9,469 nt of DNA. It comes from Acidobacteriota bacterium. Its GTDB lineage: Bacteria > Acidobacteriota > Terriglobia > Acidiferrales > UBA7541. The stretch covers positions 1 through 9,469 of the forward strand of contig QHYF01000077.1 in NCBI GenBank assembly GCA_003224075.1, given 5' to 3'. The notes under the pieces were generated by a model. The model saw only the letters and a program-made list of their open reading frames with translations, did no database searches and was not told the DNA's origin. Below are positions 1 to 6,543 of the stretch, piece by piece. A program made the position numbers and the translations under genes. Positions within the stretch are counted from its first letter, which is position 1. Each line of letters starts with the position of its first letter.

Positions 1-563
1 GTCCACAGCACGCCCCACAATCCGCCGAGCGAAACATAAATTCCCGTGAACGGCATCAAGAAGAAAACGCAAATGGCCAGTGCTTTGGCATCGCTCACGC
101 CCATTGCCGTACTGATGATGTTCACCATCGCCTTCGTCACCCACCCAAGAATCAGGCAGTTCATCAGCAATCCCAGGTAGACGGCGCGAAAACCACGCAA
201 GAACGCCGCAGGCTTCCCGTGATAACGGAATTCTGCGAACTGCACATCGGTAATCAACCCGGATCGCCTCCACAGCCGCGCGAACAAGAAGACCGTCATC
301 ATTCCCGAGGGCAAAAAGCTCCACCACAACCAGTTTCCCGCCACTCCGTTCGCATAGACAAGTCCGGTCACCGCCAGCGGCGTATCCGCTGCAAACGTGG
401 TCGCCACCATCGATGTTCCCGCCAGCCACCAGGAGACGTTTCTGCCGGAAACGAAGTAATCCGCCGTGCTTTGTGCCGACTGCCGCCGGAAATACAAACC
501 CAGCACAAGCGTAATGAGCAGATAGCCGACGATCGCGGCCCAGTCGACGAATGTTAGGTGCAA
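1..563 (-). CDS. Sodium:solute symporter (SSS family), N-terminal part, runs off left edge
   Basis: The reverse strand encodes about 187 residues of a polytopic membrane protein that continues beyond position 1. The start of the protein has a first membrane helix (about residues 7-25). It is followed by the family-typical stretch DYFVSGRNVSWWLAG and then a T-rich segment SMVATTFAADTPLAVTG, which matches the TM1-loop-TM2 region of sodium:solute symporters (SSF Pfam family). Further hydrophobic segments follow. Members couple sodium entry to uptake of sugars, amino acids or other organic solutes; the substrate cannot be read from this part. The start is TTG at 563-561: a strong AGGGGGAA ribosome site lies about 7 nt upstream, an in-frame TAA precedes it, and the first ATG falls inside conserved sequence. 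It lies 48 nt downstream of the amidohydrolase gene on the same strand, so co-transcription is likely and the substrate may be that enzyme's product (inference). Confidence 0.88.
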   Translation of the reverse strand, partial: MHLTFVDWAAIVGYLLITLVLGLYFRRQSAQSTADYFVSGRNVSWWLAGTSMVATTFAADTPLAVTGLVYANGVAGNWLWWSFLPSGMMTVFLFARLWRRSGLITDVQFAEFRYHGKPAAFLRGFRAVYLGLLMNCLILGWVTKAMVNIISTAMGVSDAKALAICVFFLMPFTGIYVSLGGLWGVLW

Positions 564-611
564 GTTGAGATTCCCCCTGTGATGGAGTTACGTATGGTTG
601 ACCTTTCTTAT

Positions 612-2090
612 TTACTGCGAAATGGGTGCGCGGGCCGCCCGGCCCGGAAAAACCCCGTCAACGAGTTGCCCGTCTTTCACGACCGCAACTCCATTGACAA
701 GCACAAACTGAATCCCTTGCGAGTATTGCAGCGGCTTCTCGTAGGTCGCTTTGTCGATGACGCGCCCCGGATCAAACACGGTGATATCCGCGTCCGCACC
801 CACGCGAATCCGCCCTTTATCTTTGAACATCGGTGCGTGCTTTTCCAGCCGCTGCGCCGGCATCAATGTCATCTTACGCAGCGCGTCCATCAGCGTCAGG
901 GCTTTCTCTTCGCGCACGTAGCGGCCCAGCACAAGCGCGTACGTGCCCGCCGTTCGCGGATGCCCCTTTCCTTTCGCAAGATGCCCGTCACTGGCAATCA
1001 TGGTCAGGGGGCTCACCACTGCCGCACGAACGTTTTCGGGGGTGTTCGCAGGAGCTATCACCATTCCCCCCTGCCTTCGATACCGTAAGAACGATTCTTT
1101 GGTCAGGTGTTCTCCAGTTGCTGGCCACAAGAGTGAAACGTAATAACCATCGGGTTCTTCCTCCTTGTGATCGTAAAGGGCCGCTTGGATGCTCGTCATC
1201 CCCATCGTGTAAGGATAGCTTTCCGTCGTCACGTCCATGCCGCGACTGCGCGCCTCTGCAATCATTTGAAGTTCCTGCGCCACGTTCAGGCCGCCCGTGC
1301 TCTGTATGTGCACGACGTGAAGTGGTGCGCCGGTGATCGCTGCGGCAGCCATCACTTCTTCGAAACCATTGAAATTACCTTCTCCGGCTGGCGCCGAAGC
1401 ACGAATGTGTACGTGGCACGATGCGTGATACTTTGCCGCTAGGCGAAACACGTCGAGGATTTCTTGATTGGTCGCGGCCTCTGTGTAGGCCGGCCCAAGC
1501 CCTACTGCAAGCCCACCTCGCTTCAGTCCCTTCTCCAACAATGCGCTGATCTCTTCCAGCTCGGCCTTTGTGCCGACACGATGAGCGGCATCTCCACTCG
1601 GCAGCAGCCCACCCGGGTCGTGCATAACCGCCATGCGCACTGGGATGTGCCCGACGCTCGCTCCGTAGTTGATGAGCGCCTTCCCTTCCCGCTCCTCGTA
1701 CCATTGATCGACATCCACAACGCCAACCTCGAGTTCCAGGGCCGTCGTCACGCCGTCCGCAGCCTTCGCCGCATAGTTTTCCGCGTCTTGCCCGTGCTGG
1801 TGCAGATCGATGAACCCTGGCGCAACTGCGAGTCCCCTGGCATCGAACGTCTGCTTTCCCTTCAAGGCACCTGCCGTAACCACTCGAATCTTTCCCCCGC
1901 TGATCCCCAAACTTCGCGCAGCGTCCAGGCCCGACTCCGGATCCATCACTCTTCCATTCGCGATGACGACTTCATACGTTTCGTTTTCAGCCAGAACGGC
2001 TTTGTCCGCGCACACGCTGGCGCAAAGAACCAGCAGCGCCGCTCCCGATAGCGCCGGCCTCCAGCGCATCAAATTGGTCAAGAATGGCAT
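612..2090 (-). CDS. Secreted D-aminoacylase-like metal-dependent amidohydrolase
   Basis: This 492-aa protein belongs to the amidohydrolase superfamily, nearest to N-acyl-D-amino-acid deacylases (Amidohydro_3 type). A basic start and hydrophobic core at residues 10-28, ending near CASVCA, indicate a signal peptide, so it probably acts in the periplasm. The family entry motif is VIANGRVMDPESG (42-54). Candidate metal ligands are the HxH pair H97/H99 in DLHQHGQD, an acidic residue at E119 or E121 where D-aminoacylase has Cys in its GNCG motif, a histidine in CHVHIR (226/228), a histidine in HVVHIQ (258/261), and D368 in IASDGH. The C-terminal GADADITVFDP (431-441) is the usual composite beta-sandwich return. 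The ATG has AGGGGAC just upstream. Expected chemistry is hydrolysis of an N-acyl or cyclic amide bond; the substrate is not determined. Dihydroorotase-like or dipeptidase-like relatives are alternatives. The sodium symporter follows 48 nt downstream. Confidence 0.88.
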   Translation of the reverse strand: MPFLTNLMRWRPALSGAALLVLCASVCADKAVLAENETYEVVIANGRVMDPESGLDAARSLGISGGKIRVVTAGALKGKQTFDARGLAVAPGFIDLHQHGQDAENYAAKAADGVTTALELEVGVVDVDQWYEEREGKALINYGASVGHIPVRMAVMHDPGGLLPSGDAAHRVGTKAELEEISALLEKGLKRGGLAVGLGPAYTEAATNQEILDVFRLAAKYHASCHVHIRASAPAGEGNFNGFEEVMAAAAITGAPLHVVHIQSTGGLNVAQELQMIAEARSRGMDVTTESYPYTMGMTSIQAALYDHKEEEPDGYYVSLLWPATGEHLTKESFLRYRRQGGMVIAPANTPENVRAAVVSPLTMIASDGHLAKGKGHPRTAGTYALVLGRYVREEKALTLMDALRKMTLMPAQRLEKHAPMFKDKGRIRVGADADITVFDPGRVIDKATYEKPLQYSQGIQFVLVNGVAVVKDGQLVDGVFPGRAARAPISQ

Positions 2091-2120
2091 GTCGTCCCCT
2101 ATCCGTTACGGTTGGCGCTA

Positions 2121-2149
2121 AGTCTCTTCGTCCCGACTCTGTCTGTCAA
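2121..2149 (-). promoter_or_regulatory. Candidate promoter for the amidohydrolase-symporter unit
   Basis: On the minus strand a perfect TTGACA -35 box (2149-2144) lies 54 nt before the amidohydrolase ATG. At a 17-nt spacing the -10 position reads GAGACT, which is a poor match, so only the -35 is convincing. Placement between the upstream terminator and the gene supports it. Confidence 0.3.
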
Positions 2150-2205
2150 AGGATTTCTAAACCGACTCAACGACCGCGAACGGGCTTCAGTCAAATCACG
2201 GGTGC

Positions 2206-2245
2206 AAAGAGAAACCCCGGATCGCTGGGGGGAGCGACCCGGGGT
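2206..2245 (-). terminator. Rho-independent terminator after the small minus-strand gene pair
   Basis: Arms 2214-2226 and 2233-2245 form a 13-bp GC-rich stem with a 6-nt loop. Read on the minus strand the single imperfect position becomes a G-U wobble, and the stem is followed by a T-rich run (TTCTCTTT, 2213-2206). Read on the plus strand the same position is an A-C mismatch, so orientation favours ending the 2702-2287 transcript. It lies 41 nt after that operon's last stop codon. Confidence 0.6.
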
Positions 2246-2286
2246 GGGGGTACTGCTGAGGGGGGCCGGAGGAAACTCGTTTTTGT

Positions 2287-2484
2287 CTAATTCACCTGGT
2301 GTACGGCCAGCATGCAGATCTGCCGCAGCTCTTCATACGTGAAATACGTCTCTTCCTGTTCGCCTGCAATTTCTTTGTGACCTAATCCCGATTCACTCGA
2401 GATACGGCTCAATTCCAATTCCGAAAGGCCAAGCAAAACTGCTGCGCGCCGCCGCGTCACGTATTTGAGTTCCTGCGTTTTCAT
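2287..2484 (-). CDS. Small MerR-like helix-turn-helix protein (hypothetical)
   Basis: This 65-aa protein begins MKTQELKYVTRRRAAVLLG. The region from about residue 9 to 55 (RRRAAVLLGLSELEL, then ETYFTYEELRQI) resembles the short winged helix-turn-helix of MerR/excisionase-type domains, in which a first helix-turn-helix is followed by a wing and a Y-x-x-E-E-L helix. A DNA-binding role is inferred only from that resemblance; there is no effector domain. I chose the ATG at 2484 rather than a longer in-frame extension to 2682. The extension overlaps the upstream gene in another frame, and the ATG has GAGG about 9 nt before it, overlapping the stop codon of that gene. The 11-nt gap between the two genes points to translational coupling. 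I do not recognise a named family; it resembles small conserved acidobacterial hypotheticals. Confidence 0.65.
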   Translation of the reverse strand: MKTQELKYVTRRRAAVLLGLSELELSRISSESGLGHKEIAGEQEETYFTYEELRQICMLAVHQVN

Positions 2485-2495
2485 GGCCGTGTGCC

Positions 2496-2702
2496 TCACG
2501 CTGGAAGAGAAGTCATCGAATCTTCTTCCACCGCCAGGATCATGGCTTTGTAAATATCCACGTCCCAGCCTTCGCCGATCCGCATCCGCACCGTTTCGGG
2601 GCCATCTTTCAGGAGTTTCCCGCGCAGCGGCACCTTGATGTCCCCAAGTGCCACCTGCAGGACGACCGGTTGTCCAATCCACGTCTTGAACGCGCTATCC
2701 AT
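2496..2702 (-). CDS. Small predicted beta-barrel (Sm/SH3-like) hypothetical protein
   Basis: This is a 68-aa protein with start MDSAFKTWIGQPVVLQ. Alternating hydrophobic strands (PVVLQVALGDIKVPLRGKLL, then VRMRIG, DVDIYKAMILAVE) are typical of a small five-stranded barrel like Sm/Hfq or SH3 folds, but no Hfq signature such as YKHA is present. The function is unknown. The start at 2702 was preferred over in-frame ATGs at 2753 and 2726 because GAGAGGG sits about 7 nt before it and the upstream residues look unconserved. It is the first gene of a two-gene unit with the helix-turn-helix candidate 11 nt downstream, which may mean the two proteins act together. Confidence 0.65.
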   Translation of the reverse strand: MDSAFKTWIGQPVVLQVALGDIKVPLRGKLLKDGPETVRMRIGEGWDVDIYKAMILAVEEDSMTSLPA

Positions 2703-2750
2703 TCTCGGCCCTCTCAGGAATTCCATCCTGACGGGAGAGAGAATCGCGCA

Positions 2751-2770
2751 CATTGTCGCCCGTCACAATG
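2751..2770. promoter_or_regulatory. Palindromic operator-like site in divergent intergenic region
   Basis: CATTGT (2751-2756) and ACAATG (2765-2770) are perfect 6-nt inverted repeats separated by 8 nt. The site lies in the gap between the minus-strand small-gene operon (start 2702) and the plus-strand patatin gene (start about 2821). It overlaps a weak minus-strand promoter candidate: -35 TTACTA at 2796-2791, 17-nt spacer, -10 TACCAT at 2773-2768. An operator role is inferred from position and symmetry. Confidence 0.3.
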
Positions 2771-2820
2771 GTACAGAGAGGGCACCGGACTAGTAAGAAG
2801 GTACTGTCAAGCCTTCGGGC

Positions 2821-3831
2821 ATGGATCGGCCCTCAGTTTCCCGTCCGGGTACAGAAGTACTGCTGCGCCGGGACGCCCGACCCATAGAAAGAAGAAGTGA
2901 TGGCTGCGATCCTGCTTTCATGATGGGACGCGGCCATTCAGCGCACTGGGTCCTGGACGAAGGTTCAGTTGCCACGCCCAGCCGGCCGGGCGTTGGACTC
3001 GCCCTTGGGGGAGGCTTCGCGCGCGGATTTGCGCATCTCGGGGTTCTCCAAACCTTCGAGCAGCATCACATTCCCATCTCTCACATTGCGGGAACCAGCG
3101 TGGGCAGTATCTTGGGCGCGGCTTATGCGAGTGGCACGCCTCTGGCTCGCATCATTGAGACGTGCCGCACCATCCGCTTCCGGGACATCGCCCGCTGGCG
3201 TGTCTCCCGTCTGGGATTGGCAAGCAATCAGCGTCTCGGAGGCTTGATCGAACGCGTTTTCGAATCGCGCCAGTTTGAAGACCTCCGAATCCCTCTCGCG
3301 GTCGTCGCCACGGACCTGACCTCGGGCGAACCTGTGGTCTTCACTCAGGGCAATCTTGTCGACGCCATCCGCGCCAGTTGCGCCTTTCCGGGCTTGTTCG
3401 AACCGCTCGAGATCGGCACGCGCTGTCTTGCCGATGGCGGGCTCGTCGCCCCAGTTCCGACGCGCGCCGCCCGCGCCCTTGGCGCCACTTCCGTGATCGC
3501 CATCTCTGTCGGCATACAGGACGGCCACCGCGGCGCCCCGACCAACATTTTCCAGGTCGTCAGCCGGGCAGTGAGCGCCGCGCAAAAGCACCAGCTCGAA
3601 GTCTGGGAACGCTACGCCGACCTCGTCCTCCGCCCTGACGTGCAATCCCTCGCTTGGGACGATTTCCACCGCGCGGATGAAGCCATTGAGGCAGGCGCTG
3701 CCGCGGCCCGCCGTGCCCTTCCACGCATCGAATCGCTCATCAGGCGGAAGGAAGACTGCGCGCGCGACATCGCAGCTCAGATCGAAGCGGAAGACAAAAG
3801 CTACCACTGGCTCGCGGAGGCGAACCGATGA
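2821..3831 (+). CDS. Patatin-like phospholipase (RssA/YjjU type)
   Basis: This 336-aa protein carries the full patatin signature. The glycine-rich oxyanion segment is LGGGFARGFAHLG (62-74), the nucleophile elbow is GTSVG with Ser93, and the catalytic Asp205 lies in ADGGLVAPVP. The stretches ATDLTSGEPVVF (163-174) and RASCAFPGLFEP (184-195) are those of the bacterial RssA-like group. A Ser-Asp dyad acyl hydrolase acting on phospholipid or lysophospholipid is expected; no signal peptide is evident, so it is probably cytoplasmic or peripheral to the inner membrane. The patatin domain begins only near residue 56, so the first 30-50 residues may not all be translated. ATG codons at 2821 and 2920/2923 are in frame and neither has a good ribosome site. 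The C-terminal part after about 270 is charged and helical. The stop overlaps a downstream ATG (ATGA). Confidence 0.87.
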   Translation: MDRPSVSRPGTEVLLRRDARPIERRSDGCDPAFMMGRGHSAHWVLDEGSVATPSRPGVGLALGGGFARGFAHLGVLQTFEQHHIPISHIAGTSVGSILGAAYASGTPLARIIETCRTIRFRDIARWRVSRLGLASNQRLGGLIERVFESRQFEDLRIPLAVVATDLTSGEPVVFTQGNLVDAIRASCAFPGLFEPLEIGTRCLADGGLVAPVPTRAARALGATSVIAISVGIQDGHRGAPTNIFQVVSRAVSAAQKHQLEVWERYADLVLRPDVQSLAWDDFHRADEAIEAGAAAARRALPRIESLIRRKEDCARDIAAQIEAEDKSYHWLAEANR

Positions 3832-4082
3832 TCCGTCTAGGCGCCCTGCTTGCGGGCATTATCGGTCTCATCTTTTTCTGGTACGAATGTGGCGAGGACT
3901 TTGCGGTTTTCTGCTACCGTATAGGGTTGGGTGCCTTCACGAGCTTGCGCTTGCGCGCGCTCGTTCCGGTGCCCGTGAGAGATTCATCTCATCTATCTGC
4001 CGCGAGGAACAACATCGGGTGCTCGACGCTATCCTTCACTTCTTCCACTCGCTCTATAACCCGGAAGGACTCAAAGAGCTGA
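3828..4082 (+). CDS. Possible small membrane ORF overlapping the patatin stop
   Basis: An 84-codon frame starts in an ATGA overlap with the patatin stop codon, the arrangement typical of translational coupling. Residues 3-18 (RLGALLAGIIGLIFFW) would form one membrane helix. The remainder, rich in Ser, Arg and Leu, has no recognisable domain, and its last 64 nt overlap the DedA gene in another frame. It may be a real coupled mini-gene, or simply the untranslated leader of dedA. I know of no family match. Confidence 0.28.
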   Translation: MIRLGALLAGIIGLIFFWYECGEDFAVFCYRIGLGAFTSLRLRALVPVPVRDSSHLSAARNNIGCSTLSFTSSTRSITRKDSKS

Positions 4083-4702
4083 TTCGCTCGGGCGGCGCCC
4101 CGCTCATCTGCATCATCGTATTCGTAGAAACAGGTTTCTTTGTGGGATTTTTTCTTCCCGGTGATTCCCTGCTTGTCACCGCTGGCGTTTTCTCCGCTGC
4201 CGGGGTCATTCCACTCAAATGGCTCCTCCTTCCGGTCATGCTTTGCGCCATTATCGGGGATCAGATCGGTTATTGGATCGGCCGCTCGGCTGGAACTGCT
4301 CTCTACCGCCGCGAAGACTCTCTTTTCTTCCGCCGCAGTCATCTTCAGCGCGCCCATGATTTCTACGAGAAATACGGCGGCAGGGCCGTGATTCTCGCGC
4401 GCTTCATTCCCATCATTCGAACGTTTTGCCCACCGGTCGCCGGCGCTGCGAAGATGTCCTACTCCCGCTACCTGGCCTTCGACATTTTTGGCGGTGTTTT
4501 CTGGGTCGCCGCCATGATCCTCGGCGGCTACTCACTGGGCCGTTCGGTTCCAAACATCGGCCAGCGCATCCATTACGTCATTGCCGTTGTCGTCTTCCTC
4601 TCGGTTCTGCCAGCGATCATCAGTATTCTTCGCGCGAGGCATAAGCTCAATGTCAGCAGGTCCCAACGCTCCGCCACTATCCCCCGTGCCGAGGGCGAAT
4701 AG
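4019..4702 (+). CDS. DedA family (VTT/SNARE-associated) membrane protein
   Basis: This is a 227-aa integral inner-membrane protein of the DedA family. Members work in membrane homeostasis, proton-linked transport and, for several, recycling of lipid carriers such as undecaprenyl phosphate or phospholipid scrambling. The residues shown to be essential in E. coli YqjA/YghB are all in place at near-identical spacing: E37 in FVETGF, D49 in LPGDSLL, and R128 and R134 in ARFIPIIRTFCPPVAG. Hydrophobic segments lie at about 28-46, 50-61, 68-88, 151-171 and 186-205, with a basic cytoplasmic tail. The start is GTG 4019, with AGGA about 10 nt upstream. The frame is open further upstream to 3677, but that part overlaps the patatin gene and has no DedA similarity. 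The HAD gene starts 3 nt after its stop. Confidence 0.85.
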   Translation: MLDAILHFFHSLYNPEGLKELIRSGGAPLICIIVFVETGFFVGFFLPGDSLLVTAGVFSAAGVIPLKWLLLPVMLCAIIGDQIGYWIGRSAGTALYRREDSLFFRRSHLQRAHDFYEKYGGRAVILARFIPIIRTFCPPVAGAAKMSYSRYLAFDIFGGVFWVAAMILGGYSLGRSVPNIGQRIHYVIAVVVFLSVLPAIISILRARHKLNVSRSQRSATIPRAEGE

Positions 4703-4705
4703 CCC

Positions 4706-5326
4706 GTGCCTGCGAACAGGATCCGTGCCATTATCTTCGATATCGGACGCGTTTTGATCCGCGTGGACATCTCCCGCGCCACCAGCGGCCTTGCTTCCGG
4801 TCTTTCACTCACGCCGGAGGAAGTCTGGTCTGCCATCGAAAAGGACCCTCGATGGCCCGATTGGCAGGAAGGCCGGATTTCTCCCCGCGACTGGCATCTT
4901 CATGTAACCAAACGTCTTGGCGCCTCTCTCACCTTCGAACAATTCACCGAAGTCTGGAATCGCTCCCTCGACCCGAACCCCATCCAATCCGAATCGTTCC
5001 TGGAAAAACTCTCCAAAAAATACCGGCTGGCCCTTCTTTCGAATACCGATTCCATCCACATGACGGAGGAAGAGGCCCGTTTTCCCTTCTTCCGCTTCTT
5101 TCCCATCCGAATCTATTCCTTCCGGGTCGGAGCCAGTAAGCCCGATCCAGTCATCTATCGCGAGGCCCTCAAGGCTTGCAAGGTCCGGGCAGACGAAGCC
5201 GTCTATATCGATGACATTACCGCCTATGCGGAAGCGGCCCAGCGTCTGGGGATGACCGGGATCGTCTTTCGGTCGCCTCAGCAGCTCCAGTCCGACCTCC
5301 GAGCCGTTGGAATCGAATTCGATTGA
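4706..5326 (+). CDS. HAD superfamily (subclass IA, YihX-like) hydrolase
   Basis: This 206-aa protein has all four HAD motifs. Motif I is IIFDIGRVLI with nucleophile D12, motif II is LLSNTD (S112), the motif III lysine is K145 in ASKPDPVIY, and motif IV is YIDDI (D169, D170). A helical cap lies between about residues 18 and 85. The second acidic residue of the usual DxD is Gly14; the same FDxGxV arrangement occurs in E. coli YihX, a glucose-1-phosphate phosphatase, so this is a known variant. A small phosphorylated metabolite is the likely substrate, but which one cannot be said. The start is GTG at 4706, 3 nt after the DedA stop, with a weak GAGGG about 10 nt before it, so translation is probably coupled to dedA. 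A bacterial epoxide-hydrolase-like HAD is a less likely alternative. Confidence 0.82.
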   Translation: MPANRIRAIIFDIGRVLIRVDISRATSGLASGLSLTPEEVWSAIEKDPRWPDWQEGRISPRDWHLHVTKRLGASLTFEQFTEVWNRSLDPNPIQSESFLEKLSKKYRLALLSNTDSIHMTEEEARFPFFRFFPIRIYSFRVGASKPDPVIYREALKACKVRADEAVYIDDITAYAEAAQRLGMTGIVFRSPQQLQSDLRAVGIEFD

Positions 5327-5546
5327 TGGTTCGCCAAGCAAAAAATCCGCTTTTCGCTCTCTCTTCACGTAAACTTTGCTAGGACTAGTACCACCCCCGT
5401 GCTTTGTTCGGACCAACAACTGCACAAGTTTCAATCACTTATAGCCTCTCTCAGTGCTCTTCTTTTGGCTTCCTGCATGCTTGTTCGCCATTACAGGCCG
5501 AAGACATCGGCACTCGCCCTATCAGGGGTCAGGAGAAAGGCTAAAT

Positions 5547-6401
5547 ATGTCAGAGGAACATACACTGGAAACAAGAAATGGTTCTTCCTGGCAGCTTCCC
5601 GCGATTATCGTTCTCGGGCTGGTTGCCCTCGGTGGTCTTGGTTTCGGTTGGAGCGCTTCATCGAAGCTTGATAGCACGCAGCAGGCCGTCGCCGCACAGT
5701 TGAAAACTGCGGAACAGACCATGCAGCAGGATATGTCATCGCTGAAAGACCGTCTCGCCCAGGATGAAAAGGCGAATACCGATTTGCAGGGCGATTTGAA
5801 GGTCGTGACCGACAAGCTCAAGATTACCCAGGGTCAGCTAAAGAAAGCTCGTCAGGAAACGGCTAAGCTGAACGACGAGACCAACCAAAAAGTGACTGCG
5901 CTGGACACCTCGGTTCACTCAGAACTCGCAACCAAGGCCAGTGCGGATGAGGTCAAGACCGTGGACACCAAGGTTGTGGGCGTCCGGACCGATCTGGACA
6001 CGACCCGCGAAGACCTGAAAATGGCAAAGAGCGAAATGGGCACGCTCATCGCGCGCAACCACGACGAAATCGACCAGCTCCGCCGTCTCGGTGAACGCGA
6101 CTACGTGGAATTCACCATCGTCGGCAGGAACAAGCCCCAGAAGGTTGCCAACGTCACCGTTGAGCTCAAGGGCATCAGCGAAAAGCGCAACCAGTTCAGC
6201 GTTGCCATGACCGTCGAAGATAAGCGCTTCTTGAAGAGGAACCGTGCCATGAACGAACCCATCTTCTTCTATATCTCGGGCACGCACATTCCCGAAGAGC
6301 TTGTCATCAACAAGGTCGGCAAGGACACCGTCACGGGGTACGTCAGCATCCCGAAGGCAAATTCACAGGTGGCCTCCACGGGCGCAAAGTCCGGTAACTA
6401 A
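5547..6401 (+). CDS. Membrane-anchored coiled-coil protein, function unknown
   Basis: This 284-aa protein has three parts. A short polar N-terminus precedes a single membrane helix (about 17-36, IIVLGLVALGGLGFGW). A long heptad-like region rich in Lys, Glu, Gln and Leu (about 40-182) is almost certainly coiled coil. A C-terminal globular domain (about 186-270) of alternating strands begins DYVEFTIVGRNKP and contains FFYISGTHIPEELVI. With the N-terminus inside, most of the protein would lie in the periplasm as a rod carrying the globular domain, like a spacer or scaffold. I know no named family; it looks like a conserved acidobacterial hypothetical. ATG 5547 was chosen because AGGAG and AAAGG lie 6-11 nt upstream; an in-frame extension to 5454 looks like leader sequence. 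It stands alone, with 220 nt of leader and a strong terminator downstream, and is probably well expressed. Confidence 0.82.
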   Translation: MSEEHTLETRNGSSWQLPAIIVLGLVALGGLGFGWSASSKLDSTQQAVAAQLKTAEQTMQQDMSSLKDRLAQDEKANTDLQGDLKVVTDKLKITQGQLKKARQETAKLNDETNQKVTALDTSVHSELATKASADEVKTVDTKVVGVRTDLDTTREDLKMAKSEMGTLIARNHDEIDQLRRLGERDYVEFTIVGRNKPQKVANVTVELKGISEKRNQFSVAMTVEDKRFLKRNRAMNEPIFFYISGTHIPEELVINKVGKDTVTGYVSIPKANSQVASTGAKSGN

Positions 6402-6443
6402 GTACATAGAGGAATGCCTCGGCTGATCTTGCCGGGCAAATCT

Positions 6444-6480
6444 AAAGGCGGGCAGATGGTTCTGCCCGCCTTTTTTCTTT
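6444..6480 (+). terminator. Strong rho-independent terminator
   Basis: Arms 6444-6456 and 6461-6473 pair perfectly over 13 bp around a 4-nt loop (TGGT), followed by TTTTTTCTTTT. It lies 43 nt after the coiled-coil gene's stop and separates it from the next gene. Confidence 0.93.
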
Positions 6481-6506
6481 TCCTGTAGCGCGGCGCCGTT
6501 CATAAT
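6478..6506 (+). promoter_or_regulatory. Candidate promoter for the MPGP-like gene
   Basis: CATAAT at 6501-6506 is a 5/6 match to a -10 box, 38 nt before the TTG start. The -35 position at 17-nt spacing reads TTTTCC, a weak match, directly after the preceding terminator's T-run. A promoter is needed here because the terminator isolates the gene. Confidence 0.33.
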
Positions 6507-6543
6507 TCCTCTTGAATAAGCCTTCCACACTTCGGAGCTGCAC

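Noticed and set aside
1464..2051. Long plus-strand open frame antisense to the amidohydrolase
   Set aside because: It is a mirror of a well-supported gene in GC-rich DNA. Its product has no recognisable domain and there is no ribosome site at its start.
2965..3807. 280-codon minus-strand frame across the patatin gene
   Set aside because: It lies wholly opposite the patatin domain with its clear catalytic motifs; its composition is typical of a GC-skewed shadow frame.
3677..4018. In-frame N-terminal extension of the DedA protein
   Set aside because: The extra 114 residues overlap the patatin gene, are Arg/Pro/Ser-rich and are unlike any DedA N-terminus; the GTG at 4019 gives the normal family length.
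2787..5391. Shared GGACTAGTA at 2787-2795 and 5383-5391, both in gene-upstream regions
   Set aside because: Repeated 9-mers are expected many times by chance in a window this size, and the two copies sit at different distances from their genes.
4805..5434. 209-codon minus-strand frame opposite the HAD IA gene
   Set aside because: It is the complement of a protein with all HAD motifs and resembles no family.
5454..5546. In-frame extension of the coiled-coil protein
   Set aside because: The added 31 residues have no good ribosome site, whereas ATG 5547 has AGGAG and AAAGG at proper distances.
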